The notes: generated by a model from the sequence alone, not told the origin. A stretch of 64,000 nucleotides of DNA from an uncultured Rheinheimera sp. (GCA_943913835.1 CALTZU010000001.1:1-64000), one strand, 5' to 3'. Numbered from the stretch's first letter, positions 17,051-26,319 are shown. Translations and numbers: made by a program.

Positions 17051-17809
17051 GTGAACAGCTGCTTGCTCCCTCTGGCGACAAACTTTAAGCTATGCCTTTG
17101 CCCTGATGAGTCTGATGTTGTGAACTCTGAGTTACCCGCCTATCAACTAAAATTTTCCGCCAAAAGGCGTAGTATTCAGCTGAAAATTAAGTCTGGACAG
17201 CTATGGATCTGTGCTCCTGTCGGCTGCGACCTGAAATTTATTCAGCAATTGATTATGCAGAAAAAACACTGGATAGATAAACATCTGGAGCAGCAGCAAC
17301 AGCAGACCGAAGCAGGTTGGTTGGAACAAGGGCAAATTCCATTTTTTGACGACAAATTACAGCTGAGAATAGTACAGGATTCGGTGAATCAATTTAGTCT
17401 GGAAGGTGATTGCTTGTGGTTGCAGCTATCACACCGAAATAAAACGGACAGTCGGTACAAATGGATAGTGAAGCTGGTTACAGACTTTTATATGCAACAG
17501 GCGCAACTGTGGTTTTCGCAACAAGTGTTGCATGAGCAGCAGCGCATGTCCCTGCAAAGCAGAGAGGTGCGGGTGTGTAACTTTAGAGCAAAGTGGGGCA
17601 GTTGTGATTCGTCGGGCTTGTTGAGCTTTAACTGGCGACTTTTAATGGCACCAGCTTGGGTAGCCCGTTATGTCGTAGTGCACGAATTGGCACATCTGGT
17701 GCACATGAATCACAGTAAAAATTTTTGGTCTTTAGTTGCGGAGTTTAATACAGATGCAGCCAAAGCCAGACTTTGGCTAAAGCAAAATCAGCATTGGATG
17801 CAGTTATAA
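17051..17809 (+). CDS. YgjP-like metallopeptidase (DUF45)
   Basis: This protein of up to 252 residues has the zinc motif HELAHLVHMNHSKNFW (HExxH plus a downstream His) and the upstream region FRAKWGSCDSSGLLSFNW, both diagnostic of the YgjP/DUF45 family. The opening portion SAKRRSIQLKIKSGQLWICAP is also typical. The start is uncertain: GTG at 17051 gives the longest frame, while GTG at 17120 would give about 229 residues and removes a Cys-rich leader unlike the family. The substrate is unknown. Confidence 0.85.
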   Translation: MNSCLLPLATNFKLCLCPDESDVVNSELPAYQLKFSAKRRSIQLKIKSGQLWICAPVGCDLKFIQQLIMQKKHWIDKHLEQQQQQTEAGWLEQGQIPFFDDKLQLRIVQDSVNQFSLEGDCLWLQLSHRNKTDSRYKWIVKLVTDFYMQQAQLWFSQQVLHEQQRMSLQSREVRVCNFRAKWGSCDSSGLLSFNWRLLMAPAWVARYVVVHELAHLVHMNHSKNFWSLVAEFNTDAAKARLWLKQNQHWMQL

Positions 17810-18174
17810 CTATAAGTTTGTCCAGATCTGCATAAAATTCAAAAATTTTTCCACGGCAGCCCGGCGCCTGTATCCGGGGGATTTATTCTCAGGTGATAAA
17901 AGAAAGCCGACCATAAGGCCGGCAAAGTTTACTTCTTGGGAGAATAGAAAGATGATTCACCTAGTCTGACCCGTTACGGCTGAAAAAATTCAATTTTATT
18001 TCTGTTTTTTTGATCTGTGCACTTTGCTTTGCAGTTTCCTTTGCTTAATCAATAGTGCAGGCTTTCCAGCTGATGGTGTTTTCTGCTTTAATTCGCTGCG
18101 ACTTGCCTATGGGGCGAACAGAATTAACAGCAAATTGGCCGTTTAGAGCCACTCTTCTATTTCAGGACAACAGC
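17810..18174. other. 365-base leader region upstream of deoC, possibly structured
   Basis: No convincing gene is seen. AGGTGA (17891-17896) can pair with TCACCT (17957-17962), enclosing a GCCG...CGGC hairpin around 17906-17923, which suggests a folded RNA element. It matches no riboswitch class I can name. A pyrimidine-rich stretch (about 17990-18040) precedes the deoC start, whose ribosome-binding site AGGA is at about 18164. Confidence 0.4.
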
Positions 18175-18909
18175 ATGACAAACCCTCTGCGTATACAACA
18201 ACTGATGAAGTTGGTGGATTTAACCCGTTTAAATGATCAGGATGATGTAGCAGGTATGCAGCAATGGCTGGAACAGGATCTGGTCAGCGCAACGCTGTTA
18301 CCTGCAGCTATTTGTGTTTACCCTGACTATCTGACTCAGGTCAAAAATTTTCTGCAGCAAAAAAAGCTGGCAGTGAAATTAGCAACTGTTGTTAATTTCC
18401 CGTCAGGAGCTTTACCTTTAGTGCAGGTTCTTGCTCAAATAAAAACGGCATTAGCAGCTGGAGCTGATGAAATTGACTGCGTATTGCCATACCAGATTTT
18501 ATTGTCGGGCCAAACTGAATTAGTAAGAGACTTTTTAGCGCAAGTGCGCAACGCAACAAAGGGACACTGTTTAAAAATTATCATTGAATCAGGTGAATTA
18601 GGTACTTGTCAGCAGATAGGTAAAGCTACTGAACTGGTGGTAGAGTCAGGTGCTGACTTTGTGAAGACGTCTACAGGCAAAGTCAAGGTTGGGGTCACAG
18701 AGGAAGCCGCACGTATTATGCTTGCAGTAATAGCTGCCTCAGAACGTCGCGTTGGATTTAAAGCGTCAGGTGGCGTGCGGTCAGTGGAGTTTGCGTTAAA
18801 GCTGGTCAGTTTATTTGAAGAACTGACAGGTGAGGTGGCAACAGCTCAATATATGCGCTTGGGTGCCAGTGCTTTAATGAAAGACCTAAGTCAGCAACTG
18901 GATTACTGA
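18175..18909 (+). CDS. deoC: Deoxyribose-phosphate aldolase
   Basis: This 244-residue class I aldolase has the Schiff-base lysine in FVKTSTGKVKVGVT, the second active-site lysine in GFKASGGVRS, and the catalytic Asp region DEIDCVLPY. It splits 2-deoxyribose-5-phosphate to acetaldehyde and glyceraldehyde-3-phosphate in deoxynucleoside catabolism. The ATG at 18175 follows AGGA and matches the usual N terminus. The other deo genes (deoA, deoB, deoD) are not adjacent, unlike the enterobacterial operon. Confidence 0.94.
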   Translation: MTNPLRIQQLMKLVDLTRLNDQDDVAGMQQWLEQDLVSATLLPAAICVYPDYLTQVKNFLQQKKLAVKLATVVNFPSGALPLVQVLAQIKTALAAGADEIDCVLPYQILLSGQTELVRDFLAQVRNATKGHCLKIIIESGELGTCQQIGKATELVVESGADFVKTSTGKVKVGVTEEAARIMLAVIAASERRVGFKASGGVRSVEFALKLVSLFEELTGEVATAQYMRLGASALMKDLSQQLDY

Positions 18910-18911
18910 GT

Positions 18912-18949
18912 AAAAAAAGACAGCCGCTTCGATGCAGATTAGCGGCTGT
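18912..18949 (-). terminator. Rho-independent terminator of the CheY-TPR gene
   Basis: Read on the minus strand, ACAGCCGCT pairs with AGCGGCTGT (18920-18928 and 18941-18949, 12-base loop) and is followed by seven T. The 5' arm lies inside the last codons of the minus-strand gene, so the terminator overlaps its coding end. Confidence 0.8.
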
Positions 18950-20627
18950 AGCGTTTCTCTTCCTTTAGTTTATTAAACTGCTGCAGCAGTTCCTGATGCC
19001 GTATTTTGTGATGTTCTGGCAGAGGCATATTATCCACTATTCTGAACGTCTTACGGCATTTCTCAGCCAACTCCAGTGGTTTCTTCCGTTTTGGATCTGC
19101 CATCATTTGGATCGCGGTCTGAATAAAGTTTAATGCACTACCTGTATTCATAGGTGCTACTTCTAAAGCTTGTTCGAAACGTAATAAAGCCTGTTCGTAA
19201 TTGCCTTCTTTGTAGAACTGAATACCTTGTTTGTTTAATTCATTGAAACTGGTCTGGCGGCTTAAGGAGCGACTTTGTTGCTCGCTGAAAAGTTTTGCCA
19301 ACAGAGGATCGATAGCACCTGCCACTCCCTGTAATTTCTGGGTCAGGCTGGACGCCTGTTCAAACTCACCTATTTGGTTCAACAGTAGCACTGCATCAGC
19401 TGCGCAATGTGGGATAGGTGGCAGTTCATCAGGTTGCTCAGGATCTATTTCAGGAGCCATCTGCGCCGCGACACGATCCGACACAGTTGCGTAGGTCTTT
19501 TTCGCCAGGTACTGCTGGCCACTTAAAGATTCCAACCGTGCCTGGCACAAAGTTTCGAACAATTCGAAGTCAAAGTCACGTATGACCGTATCTTCTCTTT
19601 TTGCTCTGTGAATGGCCATCAAGGCTTCTTGCTGGTACTTGTTGCGCTGGTTTAATTCTTCAGAGCGAGAGGCTGCGTCTATCACAGTACGAATATAGTT
19701 AAGCAGGTGTACAACTTCCTGACGTGCTGAGCGCCGGGTAATTTCGTAGATCTGCTTGCTGGCCTGCACCAGACTTGCCAGGTCATCCATGCTGCGGGCT
19801 ATATCCATTAACAGATTTTGCCTGCTAACAGAGAAAGGAGAAATCACAATGGCCTGAGAAATAACCTCCATCGCTTCTTCCATCAAGCCCTGAGCTATTA
19901 AATTTCTGGCTTTGAGATCATAAGCTTCTGCAAAATACCTGTTGGTGTCTATAGCTTCGTTACATAACTCCATACTTTCATCATAGCGTTCTTGTTCAAA
20001 ACACAAACGTGCCTGCAGTAACAAGGCCCAGTTCGTACGACTGAATGCCAAGGTTTCAGACAATAAAGCCTCTGCTTCGTCATATTGCTTTAGTTTCAGA
20101 TGAGTTTCCGCTTGGATTCGACCACACAAAGAATGGTAACGGCTATGGTTTTCACGTTCTTGTTTGCAGGCTTCGATCACCAGTTCAGGCTGGTCGTCAA
20201 ACATAGCCTGATAAATTGGTGCCAGTTGTTTCTTTCGGTTTTGAATTTTAACCAGACGGGTGCGCAGTACACTTTGTGAGAAAGGTTTAATGATGTAATC
20301 ATCAGGTTCGGCTTCTATGGCGCCTACGACCATAGGGACCTGATTTTCTCCTGTGACTATCATGTAAACAGCGCCTGGATGTAGCAGCTTTTTTTCCCGC
20401 AAATCTTCTAATAGCTGGCGGCCGTTTTTACCTGAACCTAAGTTGTAATCTACAAACAATACATCGTATGAGCCGTGCATGCATTTCCACAACGCTTGTT
20501 CACCGGTCAGAACAAAGGCAATATTGGTCGCGCCCATTGAATAGAGTATGCCCTTGAGCAATAACTGGAAGGGGCGTTGGTCATCAACAATCAGGACTCG
20601 AAGATTTTCGAGAGTTTTGTACGACAT
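18939..20627 (-). CDS. Response regulator with CheY receiver and TPR repeats
   Basis: This 562-residue protein has an N-terminal receiver domain (about 8-125; VLIVDDQ, phospho-acceptor in LFVDYNLG, conserved K in IIKPFS) followed by tetratricopeptide-like helical repeats (about 150-280 and 430-540, for example YKEGNYEQALLRFEQALEVAP). There is no DNA-binding or enzymatic output, so phosphorylation probably controls protein-protein contacts. No cognate kinase is adjacent. It is followed by its own terminator. Confidence 0.9.
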   Translation of the reverse strand: MSYKTLENLRVLIVDDQRPFQLLLKGILYSMGATNIAFVLTGEQALWKCMHGSYDVLFVDYNLGSGKNGRQLLEDLREKKLLHPGAVYMIVTGENQVPMVVGAIEAEPDDYIIKPFSQSVLRTRLVKIQNRKKQLAPIYQAMFDDQPELVIEACKQERENHSRYHSLCGRIQAETHLKLKQYDEAEALLSETLAFSRTNWALLLQARLCFEQERYDESMELCNEAIDTNRYFAEAYDLKARNLIAQGLMEEAMEVISQAIVISPFSVSRQNLLMDIARSMDDLASLVQASKQIYEITRRSARQEVVHLLNYIRTVIDAASRSEELNQRNKYQQEALMAIHRAKREDTVIRDFDFELFETLCQARLESLSGQQYLAKKTYATVSDRVAAQMAPEIDPEQPDELPPIPHCAADAVLLLNQIGEFEQASSLTQKLQGVAGAIDPLLAKLFSEQQSRSLSRQTSFNELNKQGIQFYKEGNYEQALLRFEQALEVAPMNTGSALNFIQTAIQMMADPKRKKPLELAEKCRKTFRIVDNMPLPEHHKIRHQELLQQFNKLKEEKRYSR

Positions 20628-20729
20628 TCAGCAAACCTATCGATTCAATTATCGCAAGTGTTGATAATATGTTGGATTTTAGCAAGGAAAATTTAGTGAC
20701 TTATTCTGGAACTGTAACGCAGAGAGAAA

Positions 20730-20814
<85 letters not shown>

Positions 20815-20829
20815 ACAAGTGTGGAGCGC

Positions 20830-20857
20830 ATCTTATCAAAAAACATTTTGATGTAAA
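20830..20857 (-). promoter_or_regulatory. Sigma-70 promoter of tRNA-Tyr
   Basis: On the minus strand, TTTACA (20857-20852) and TAAGAT (20835-20830) are separated by 16 bases. A GCGC discriminator follows, as expected for a stringently controlled stable-RNA promoter. The predicted start would lie about 9 bases upstream of the mature tRNA. Confidence 0.65.
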
Positions 20858-20925
20858 GGAAATTACTTAACTTTTTTGTCTGACTGCCGATAAAGCAAAC
20901 AATAAGATGTTTTTGTGCAGATTTT

Positions 20926-21384
20926 ATGCTGATTAATGAGTGGCAAACCGGAGTTCGGTTAAATGAGGCGGTTCAGCAAAACAGGCTGAGTGATTTTTCA
21001 CTCTGGTTGGCGTTTTTGTCACCTGCAGTGGAGGAATTTGCTCAGTTTTATACACCTGATGGCCAAGGTGCCAGATTTCAGCCTGATTTATATCAGCAAC
21101 TGGGCATACAGCAAGCCAGGCCTTTTTCTTTTATAGCCTCAGATGAATTACATTTAAAACAACAGGCTACCGCTTTTCAGCAGGGCGGCGCCGTGGCTTT
21201 GCATTTAATGCAATGTCTGCAAGGAGCGCCTTTGGTAATGGAAGACAATAAACAGAAGTTGCCTGATGAGGTGAAGTCCGGTTTGAGTTTGCATGCAAGG
21301 CGCCATCTGCTTCAGCAAAAACCAGAGATGATGAAGGCCGATCCAACAGCTTTGTATGAAATTCTAAATCAGTTACACGCCTGA
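20926..21384 (+). CDS. VC2046/SO_2500 family protein
   Basis: This 152-residue soluble protein begins MLINEWQTGVRLNEAVQQNR, followed by FSLWLAFLSPAVEEFAQF. This pattern is that of the uncharacterised VC2046/SO_2500 family confined to marine gammaproteobacteria. There are no obvious motifs, signal peptide or membrane segments. Its 3' end overlaps the converging YchJ-like gene by 16 bases. Function unknown. Confidence 0.72.
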   Translation: MLINEWQTGVRLNEAVQQNRLSDFSLWLAFLSPAVEEFAQFYTPDGQGARFQPDLYQQLGIQQARPFSFIASDELHLKQQATAFQQGGAVALHLMQCLQGAPLVMEDNKQKLPDEVKSGLSLHARRHLLQQKPEMMKADPTALYEILNQLHA

Positions 21385-21866
21385 AGCTGATGCTGACATT
21401 TTTTAAACTTCAGGCCACTGCCACAAGGGCAGCTGTCGTTGCGGGATAGTTTGACCGCAGTATGTTCGGTTAAAACGCCACTGCAATACATCCACTTACC
21501 TTGTTCCAGCTCAAAATCCGACACTTCATCCAACAACTCCAGCTTATCTCCGACCAGATAAGAGGCGACAAAATGCACTTGTTTTGTTGTTAAGCCCTTG
21601 GCGCTGATGATTTTCAAACCGATAAAGCGCACAGCTTTTGCAAAGTCCGCTATATCTGCCAGGCTGTGTTCCGACCGGGCCTTTGAGTGATAAGTTTGCA
21701 AAATATAGTCATAACATTGTGCGTTGTTATTATGATGGCAGTAAGCACTGTAGCGCGAACGCATCAGTTGTTCAGGGGTTTGCGCGAAAGCCGAACCACA
21801 AATCAGAGGCTCACAGCAGGAGCTAAAGGCTTTGCCTGAACCGCAATAACATACAAAAGACATCAT
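21369..21866 (-). CDS. YchJ-like SEC-C zinc-binding protein
   Basis: This 165-residue UPF0225/YchJ-type protein carries two CxCxS/GxxxxxCC-type metal motifs: CYCGSGKAFSSCCEP at the N terminus and CPCGSGLKFKKCQH at the C terminus. Between them is the conserved TPEQLMRSRYSAY and YHSKAR region. SEC-C motifs bind zinc and resemble the SecA C-terminal tail. Cellular role unknown. MMS and MS are both possible starts. Confidence 0.88.
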   Translation of the reverse strand: MMSFVCYCGSGKAFSSCCEPLICGSAFAQTPEQLMRSRYSAYCHHNNNAQCYDYILQTYHSKARSEHSLADIADFAKAVRFIGLKIISAKGLTTKQVHFVASYLVGDKLELLDEVSDFELEQGKWMYCSGVLTEHTAVKLSRNDSCPCGSGLKFKKCQHQLQACN

Positions 21867-22033
21867 AGTCGCAGCTATCTCACTCTGGTTTAGATTAGTG
21901 ACTAGTACATTTATCTATACACTGCCTGTCTAATCCATTCAAATTCCTATCCACCTCTAGTGTAAGCAAAATGGCTTTCAGGGCCAAGTCAGTTCTGAGG
22001 TAGCAGCAGAGTGCAATTGATCACTGGCCTTAA

Positions 22034-22504
22034 TTAATGGCTAATTGCAATGCGCTGATTTGCCGATTGAACTTGAGCTTTGTCACTACTTAACTGATAA
22101 AAACAGGTTTGATGCTGCTGCGCCAACTGTTGATAGTGCTGCAGTGAGCTTTCACTGAATTGATCCTGCCATACAACAACAGCGCTACAGGTCGTGCTGC
22201 TTAATGCATCGCACAATACGGTATCAATGTTGCTGATTTGCTTTTGCTGGATCACCAGCACTTTAGACATGTCTAAATCGAAACCACTAAAAGTAGATTT
22301 ATCTGGTAACTGGTTAGGTGCCAATAACAACACCCAACCTGATTGTTGTTGGTGTTGCTGAATAATAAACAGCAATTCGGGTAGGGCTAATTGACCAGCT
22401 GTAACCTGCAATTTGTGATAAAACGCAGATTGACCAGTTTTGTGTTGTAACTGAGTTTGGCTAACTAAAGAGTAGCTGTGAACTGCTTTGTTTAAATTCA
22501 ACAT
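22034..22504 (-). CDS. sulA: SOS cell-division inhibitor SulA
   Basis: This 156-residue protein shows the RecA-fold-like SulA layout: LPELLFIIQQHQQQSGWVLLLAP, followed by VLVIQQKQISN and SAVVVWQDQ. It ends in His, as does E. coli SulA, whose last His is needed for Lon recognition. SulA blocks FtsZ polymerisation during DNA damage. Sequence similarity alone is moderate, but two abutting LexA-box-like sites 16 bases upstream of the ATG make the assignment firm. It is monocistronic. Confidence 0.88.
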   Translation of the reverse strand: MLNLNKAVHSYSLVSQTQLQHKTGQSAFYHKLQVTAGQLALPELLFIIQQHQQQSGWVLLLAPNQLPDKSTFSGFDLDMSKVLVIQQKQISNIDTVLCDALSSTTCSAVVVWQDQFSESSLQHYQQLAQQHQTCFYQLSSDKAQVQSANQRIAISH

Positions 22505-22519
22505 TGTGATGCTCCAATA

Positions 22520-22550
22520 CTGTTTGTATTTACAGTGTATGGATATACAG
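22520..22550 (-). promoter_or_regulatory. Tandem LexA (SOS) boxes of sulA
   Basis: CTGTTTGTATTTACAG (22520-22535) fits the CTGT-N8-ACAG consensus exactly. A second box, CTGTATATCCATACAC on the minus strand (22550-22535), has one mismatch in the last base. The two share one base, allowing side-by-side LexA dimers just ahead of sulA. Confidence 0.85.
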
Positions 22551-22629
22551 TAGTTTTGTGCTGTTTAAAAAGCAAGCTCTTTTTATAAAGTTTTTGCCTG
22601 TTTTTTGTGCTTCACATAAGGCGTAATTA

Positions 22630-23145
22630 TTACTTATTGTTTTTTAACGTGATTTTTTCAAAGCGCTCAGCGGCTAATTGCTGTGCTTGTTGTTGATCCA
22701 ACAGTGTTAAGTGTTTAGTCAGTACTGTACAAGCCTGTTCCGCTGTAGTGTCTTGTTGCAAAGCCGCCAGAATAAACCAGCTGTAAGCAAAAACTGCAGA
22801 TTTAGGTACTCCGGCGCCTTTCAAATAACAATGACCCAACTGGACCTGAGACTGCAGATGCCCCATATAAGCGGCCCGACAAAACAGTGTGGCAGCCTGA
22901 TGCACATCCTGCTGTTCTGTGCAGGTGACAGCCTGCTGAAATAACAGTTCTGCGTCCTTCTTTAATAAGAGATCGCCACCAGCGCTGCTCTGATCCTTCG
23001 GTGGCAAGTAAGACAATTCAGCGCCCGGCGACTGTAACAGAACCTGTAATAGCTGCTGGTGTTCTTTCAACCTGGCATCTACTTCAGCCAAAGTTAAATC
23101 ATCAATGCCGTCAAACTCAGGGCTGAAAAGTTGTGGTGTGGTCAT
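22630..23145 (-). CDS. Sel1-like repeat protein
   Basis: This protein of about 171 residues has C-terminal Sel1-type TPR-like helices (AATLFCRAAYMGHLQSQVQLGHCYLKGAGV, residues about 90-125), with the usual LGxxYxxGxGVxxxxxxA pattern continuing into FAYSWFILAAL. The N-terminal part looks coiled-coil. The start at 23145 is the most plausible; the frame extends another 58 residues upstream through a low-quality leader. Sel1 repeats mediate protein contacts. No partner is evident. Confidence 0.75.
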   Translation of the reverse strand: MTTPQLFSPEFDGIDDLTLAEVDARLKEHQQLLQVLLQSPGAELSYLPPKDQSSAGGDLLLKKDAELLFQQAVTCTEQQDVHQAATLFCRAAYMGHLQSQVQLGHCYLKGAGVPKSAVFAYSWFILAALQQDTTAEQACTVLTKHLTLLDQQQAQQLAAERFEKITLKNNK

Positions 23146-23380
23146 AAGTACAAAATCCGGTCTTAAAAAAAGCGCGCTATTAGACCCAAGGCTTGGGGCA
23201 GGGTCAAGCGAATGTGCCTGCTTTGTGCTTTCATCTGTCAGATTTCTGACAACAAACACAAATGCCTGGGCTTTTCTTGCGAAAATCGCGCCATGTTGTG
23301 CCTTTCGTAGCATCGTCATATGAATGTCACACAGCCTTCTTACACTTCGACTATTAACTCAAGTCGTGCGAGTGCAGTAG

Positions 23381-25147
23381 ATGTGGACAGATGAAAGTTA
23401 CAGGCAAGAACTGGTTAGTATTTTACAGCAGCGTAAGTTGCAACCGCTGTTTCAGCCTGTACTGGATTTTAACTCAGGTCATATTCAGGGCTATGAGGCA
23501 CTGATCCGTGGTCCATCTGACAGTCCACTGCATTCTCCTTTGGTGTTGTTTAAAGTGGCACATCAGTGTCAGTTATTGCCTGAACTTGAGATGCTCTGTC
23601 GTGAGCTGAGCATAGCGGCCTTTGCAGCAGCCGGTGTGCAGGGCGATTTGTATTTAAACGTCAATCCACTGTTATTACTGTCCAACGATCACCCGTCAGG
23701 TTTAACTCTGGCTTTGTTAGACAAATATCAGCTCAACCCAAGTCGGGTGGTGATTGAGTTGTCAGAGCAATATCAGGTGGATGATTCCAGCGTGCTTATT
23801 AATGCTGTGCATCATTACCGGGAGCTGGGTTTTCGTATAGCCATTGATGATTTGGGCAGTGGTTTTTCTGGTCTGAAGCTTTGGTCTGAACTTAAGCCTG
23901 ACCTAATTAAAATTGACCGTTATTTTATCAGCCAGGTGCATGCTGACCCAACGAAAAAACAGTTTGTCCGCAGTATTATTGCCTTAGCCAAAAGTACAGG
24001 CTCGGCCGTAGTAGCTGAAGGCATTGAGACCAGGGAAGAATTACTGCTCTGTCAGGAACTGGGCGCAGACTATGGCCAGGGCTATTTATTAGGTCGTCCC
24101 AATGCGGTGATGAGTGCGGTGGTGACAGGTAGTTATCAACTGAATCCAAATCAGGGTAGTGCACCTCCGAGTTCAACTGAACAGGTGGGGGCTTTATTGT
24201 TGTCCGTACCTGCGGTCGCCAGCATAACAACAGTAGCGCAGTTATTTGATTTATTTAGTAAAAACCCACAGTGGTCTAGTCTTGCCATAGTAGAGGATGA
24301 GCAGCCTGTAGGCATAGTGCAAAAGTCCGTTCTATTTGAACTCTTTTCAAGCCCTTATGGTCGGGCTTTATACGAAAAGAAAAGTGTGAAGGCGTTGATG
24401 GATAAAGATGCTGTAATAGTGGATGAAAACAGCACACTGGATCAGTTGAGCCAGCAAGTGACGGATCAGGACGATGAAGGCAGCTGGTATTTTATTGTCA
24501 CCCGTGAACAAAAGTATCTGGGCTTAGGTTCAGTCCGTGCTTTACTCAAACGTATTACCGAAAGTAAGTTACAAAACGCGCGTTATGCCAACCCCCTGAC
24601 CCTATTGCCCGGCAATGTGCCCATCTACCGCGAAATTGACGGATTATTGCAACGACGTAAAAGCTTTCACATTGCCTATTTTGATTTAAACGACTTTAAA
24701 CCCTACAACGATACTTATGGTTACAGCAAAGGCGATTTAGTGATACAACTTGTCGCTGAGCTGTTAACCAGCATAGCGGGGGCTGGTGGCCATTTTGTCG
24801 GTCATGTAGGTGGCGATGATTTTGTAGTGATCTTCACCAGCGAAAACTGGCAGGAGCTTTGTCAGCAAGTACTGCATGAGTTTGCCGAAAGGGTGCTGTT
24901 TTATTATGAAAGTGCCCATGTGCAGGCTGGTGGTATTCGCAGTCAGAATCGCAGCGGCGAGCAGGTGTTTTATCCTTTACTCAGCCTGGCTGTTGGGGTA
25001 GTGTCGCCCGATCCCTGGTTATGTGTTTGTCATCATGATGTGGCGGCGCTGGCTAGTGATGCCAAAACCCAGGCGAAAAAACCGCAGGGCAACTTTTTAT
25101 TTGTCTCACGCCGGCGCGGGCCTGGTCAAAGCGGATTGGCAAGCTAA
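23381..25147 (+). CDS. EAL-CBS-GGDEF c-di-GMP signalling protein
   Basis: This 588-residue cytosolic protein has an EAL domain first (YEALIRG at about 37-43, DDLGSGFSGL, KIDRYFI, AEGIET), then a CBS pair (about 285-395), then a GGDEF-like domain whose active-site motif is GGDDF at about 477. The EAL signature is intact, so phosphodiesterase activity is likely. The Glu-to-Asp change in GGDEF leaves cyclase activity uncertain. CBS pairs often bind adenine nucleotides, suggesting energy-state control. It is a single gene. Confidence 0.9.
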   Translation: MWTDESYRQELVSILQQRKLQPLFQPVLDFNSGHIQGYEALIRGPSDSPLHSPLVLFKVAHQCQLLPELEMLCRELSIAAFAAAGVQGDLYLNVNPLLLLSNDHPSGLTLALLDKYQLNPSRVVIELSEQYQVDDSSVLINAVHHYRELGFRIAIDDLGSGFSGLKLWSELKPDLIKIDRYFISQVHADPTKKQFVRSIIALAKSTGSAVVAEGIETREELLLCQELGADYGQGYLLGRPNAVMSAVVTGSYQLNPNQGSAPPSSTEQVGALLLSVPAVASITTVAQLFDLFSKNPQWSSLAIVEDEQPVGIVQKSVLFELFSSPYGRALYEKKSVKALMDKDAVIVDENSTLDQLSQQVTDQDDEGSWYFIVTREQKYLGLGSVRALLKRITESKLQNARYANPLTLLPGNVPIYREIDGLLQRRKSFHIAYFDLNDFKPYNDTYGYSKGDLVIQLVAELLTSIAGAGGHFVGHVGGDDFVVIFTSENWQELCQQVLHEFAERVLFYYESAHVQAGGIRSQNRSGEQVFYPLLSLAVGVVSPDPWLCVCHHDVAALASDAKTQAKKPQGNFLFVSRRRGPGQSGLAS

Positions 25148-25222
25148 TTGACTGGCTGGACCAATTCAGTTCGCGTGCTGAGGTACACTGCACCACTTCG
25201 ATAGTCGTCAGGACGGGGATCC

Positions 25223-25933
25223 ATGTTTTTACAGCAGTTTATTAGTGAGCATAACAACGAAGTCAGTTTTAGCCGTCAGCAGGCCTGCCGCTTTGCCAAG
25301 GAAGTAGCTACAGATTTTAACCCTATCCACGACGCCGACAGTAAAAGATTCTGTGTGCCAGGTGATTTGTTGTTTGCCCATATGGTCAGCAAACATGGTT
25401 TAGCTCAAAAGTTACATTGTACTTTCGCTGGCATGGTCAGTTCAGATGTGCTGTTGCACTCAGAGCAACAAGGTGATGAATGGCGCTTGTGTGATCAACA
25501 GCAAAAAAATTATCTGATTTTGCGCCAGCAAGGCGAAAAATTTCACGACTTAGCCTATATCGAGTCGTTAGTGAAAGACTATGTGCGTTTCTCTGGCCAA
25601 AACTTCCCTCATATTCTGCAGCCTTTAATGAAGCAACATCAGGTGATGATTAACGCGCAGCGTCCGTTGGTAATTTACGAAAGCATGACGTTGGAATTCG
25701 ACCGCTTTTCCGCCATATCACCTGAATTGCGTTTAGCTCACAACGACTTAACAGTGGAAGGAAAACGGGGTTTAGCCCGCTTAGGTTTTGAGTTGGTGGA
25801 AAACGGCGAAGTCATAGGTCGCGGCGAAAAACGTATGATTTTAAGCAGCCTGCAGCCTTATGAAGAAACAGTGATGCAGCAAATGGTCGATTTTTACAAC
25901 GAACGTAAAACTCAGTTTCAGCACGCTGTTTAA
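25223..25933 (+). CDS. DUF3581 family protein
   Basis: This 236-residue protein contains DFNPIHDADSKRFCVPGDLLFA (residues about 31-52), resembling the active-site helix of MaoC-like hot-dog dehydratases (DxNPxH). This is the hallmark of DUF3581 proteins in marine gammaproteobacteria. The N terminus MFLQQFISEHNNEVSFSRQQA also fits. A hydratase-like fold is likely, but no substrate is known. GGGG upstream of the ATG may serve as a ribosome-binding site. Confidence 0.75.
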   Translation: MFLQQFISEHNNEVSFSRQQACRFAKEVATDFNPIHDADSKRFCVPGDLLFAHMVSKHGLAQKLHCTFAGMVSSDVLLHSEQQGDEWRLCDQQQKNYLILRQQGEKFHDLAYIESLVKDYVRFSGQNFPHILQPLMKQHQVMINAQRPLVIYESMTLEFDRFSAISPELRLAHNDLTVEGKRGLARLGFELVENGEVIGRGEKRMILSSLQPYEETVMQQMVDFYNERKTQFQHAV

Positions 25934-26019
25934 GCCTATGATTCTGGCACAGTTGGCTTGGATTGCCGTTGCGCTTCTGCTAAGGTGCGGCGAAATAATC
26001 CATTTCGTTGAGGTTGCTG

Positions 26020-26319
26020 ATGTATTACATGATTTGTTCGGAAGATGTGCCAAACAGCCTGCCACTGCGTAAGCAAGTGCGTGAACAGCATTTAGGCCGG
26101 TTGCAGGAATTAAAAGCCCAGGACCGTTTATTGATTGCAGGCCCACTGCCGGCAGTGGATTTGGAAGAACCGGCCGAAGCAGGTTTTACCGGCTCTTTAG
26201 TGGTTGCGCAGTTTGATTCATTAGAACAAGCCAAAGCCTGGGCTGCTGCCGACCCATACATAGAGGCCGGTGTATACGCTAATTCAGTGGTGAAACCATT
26301 TAAAAAGGTACTGCCTTAA
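26020..26319 (+). CDS. YciI family protein
   Basis: This 99-residue YciI-like dimeric alpha/beta-barrel protein has MYYMICSEDVPNS, RLQELKAQDRLLIAGPLP, and the C-terminal DPYIEAGVYANSVVKPFK region containing the conserved Asp-Pro. YciI proteins are small enzymes or ligand binders of unclear function. The ATG at 26020 follows GAGG; the in-frame TTG further upstream is less likely. A strong terminator lies downstream. Confidence 0.9.
   Translation: MYYMICSEDVPNSLPLRKQVREQHLGRLQELKAQDRLLIAGPLPAVDLEEPAEAGFTGSLVVAQFDSLEQAKAWAAADPYIEAGVYANSVVKPFKKVLP

Noticed and set aside
17891..17962. c-di-GMP (GEMM) riboswitch
   Set aside because: The conserved GEMM core sequences and the second paired tetraloop-receptor layout are not present.
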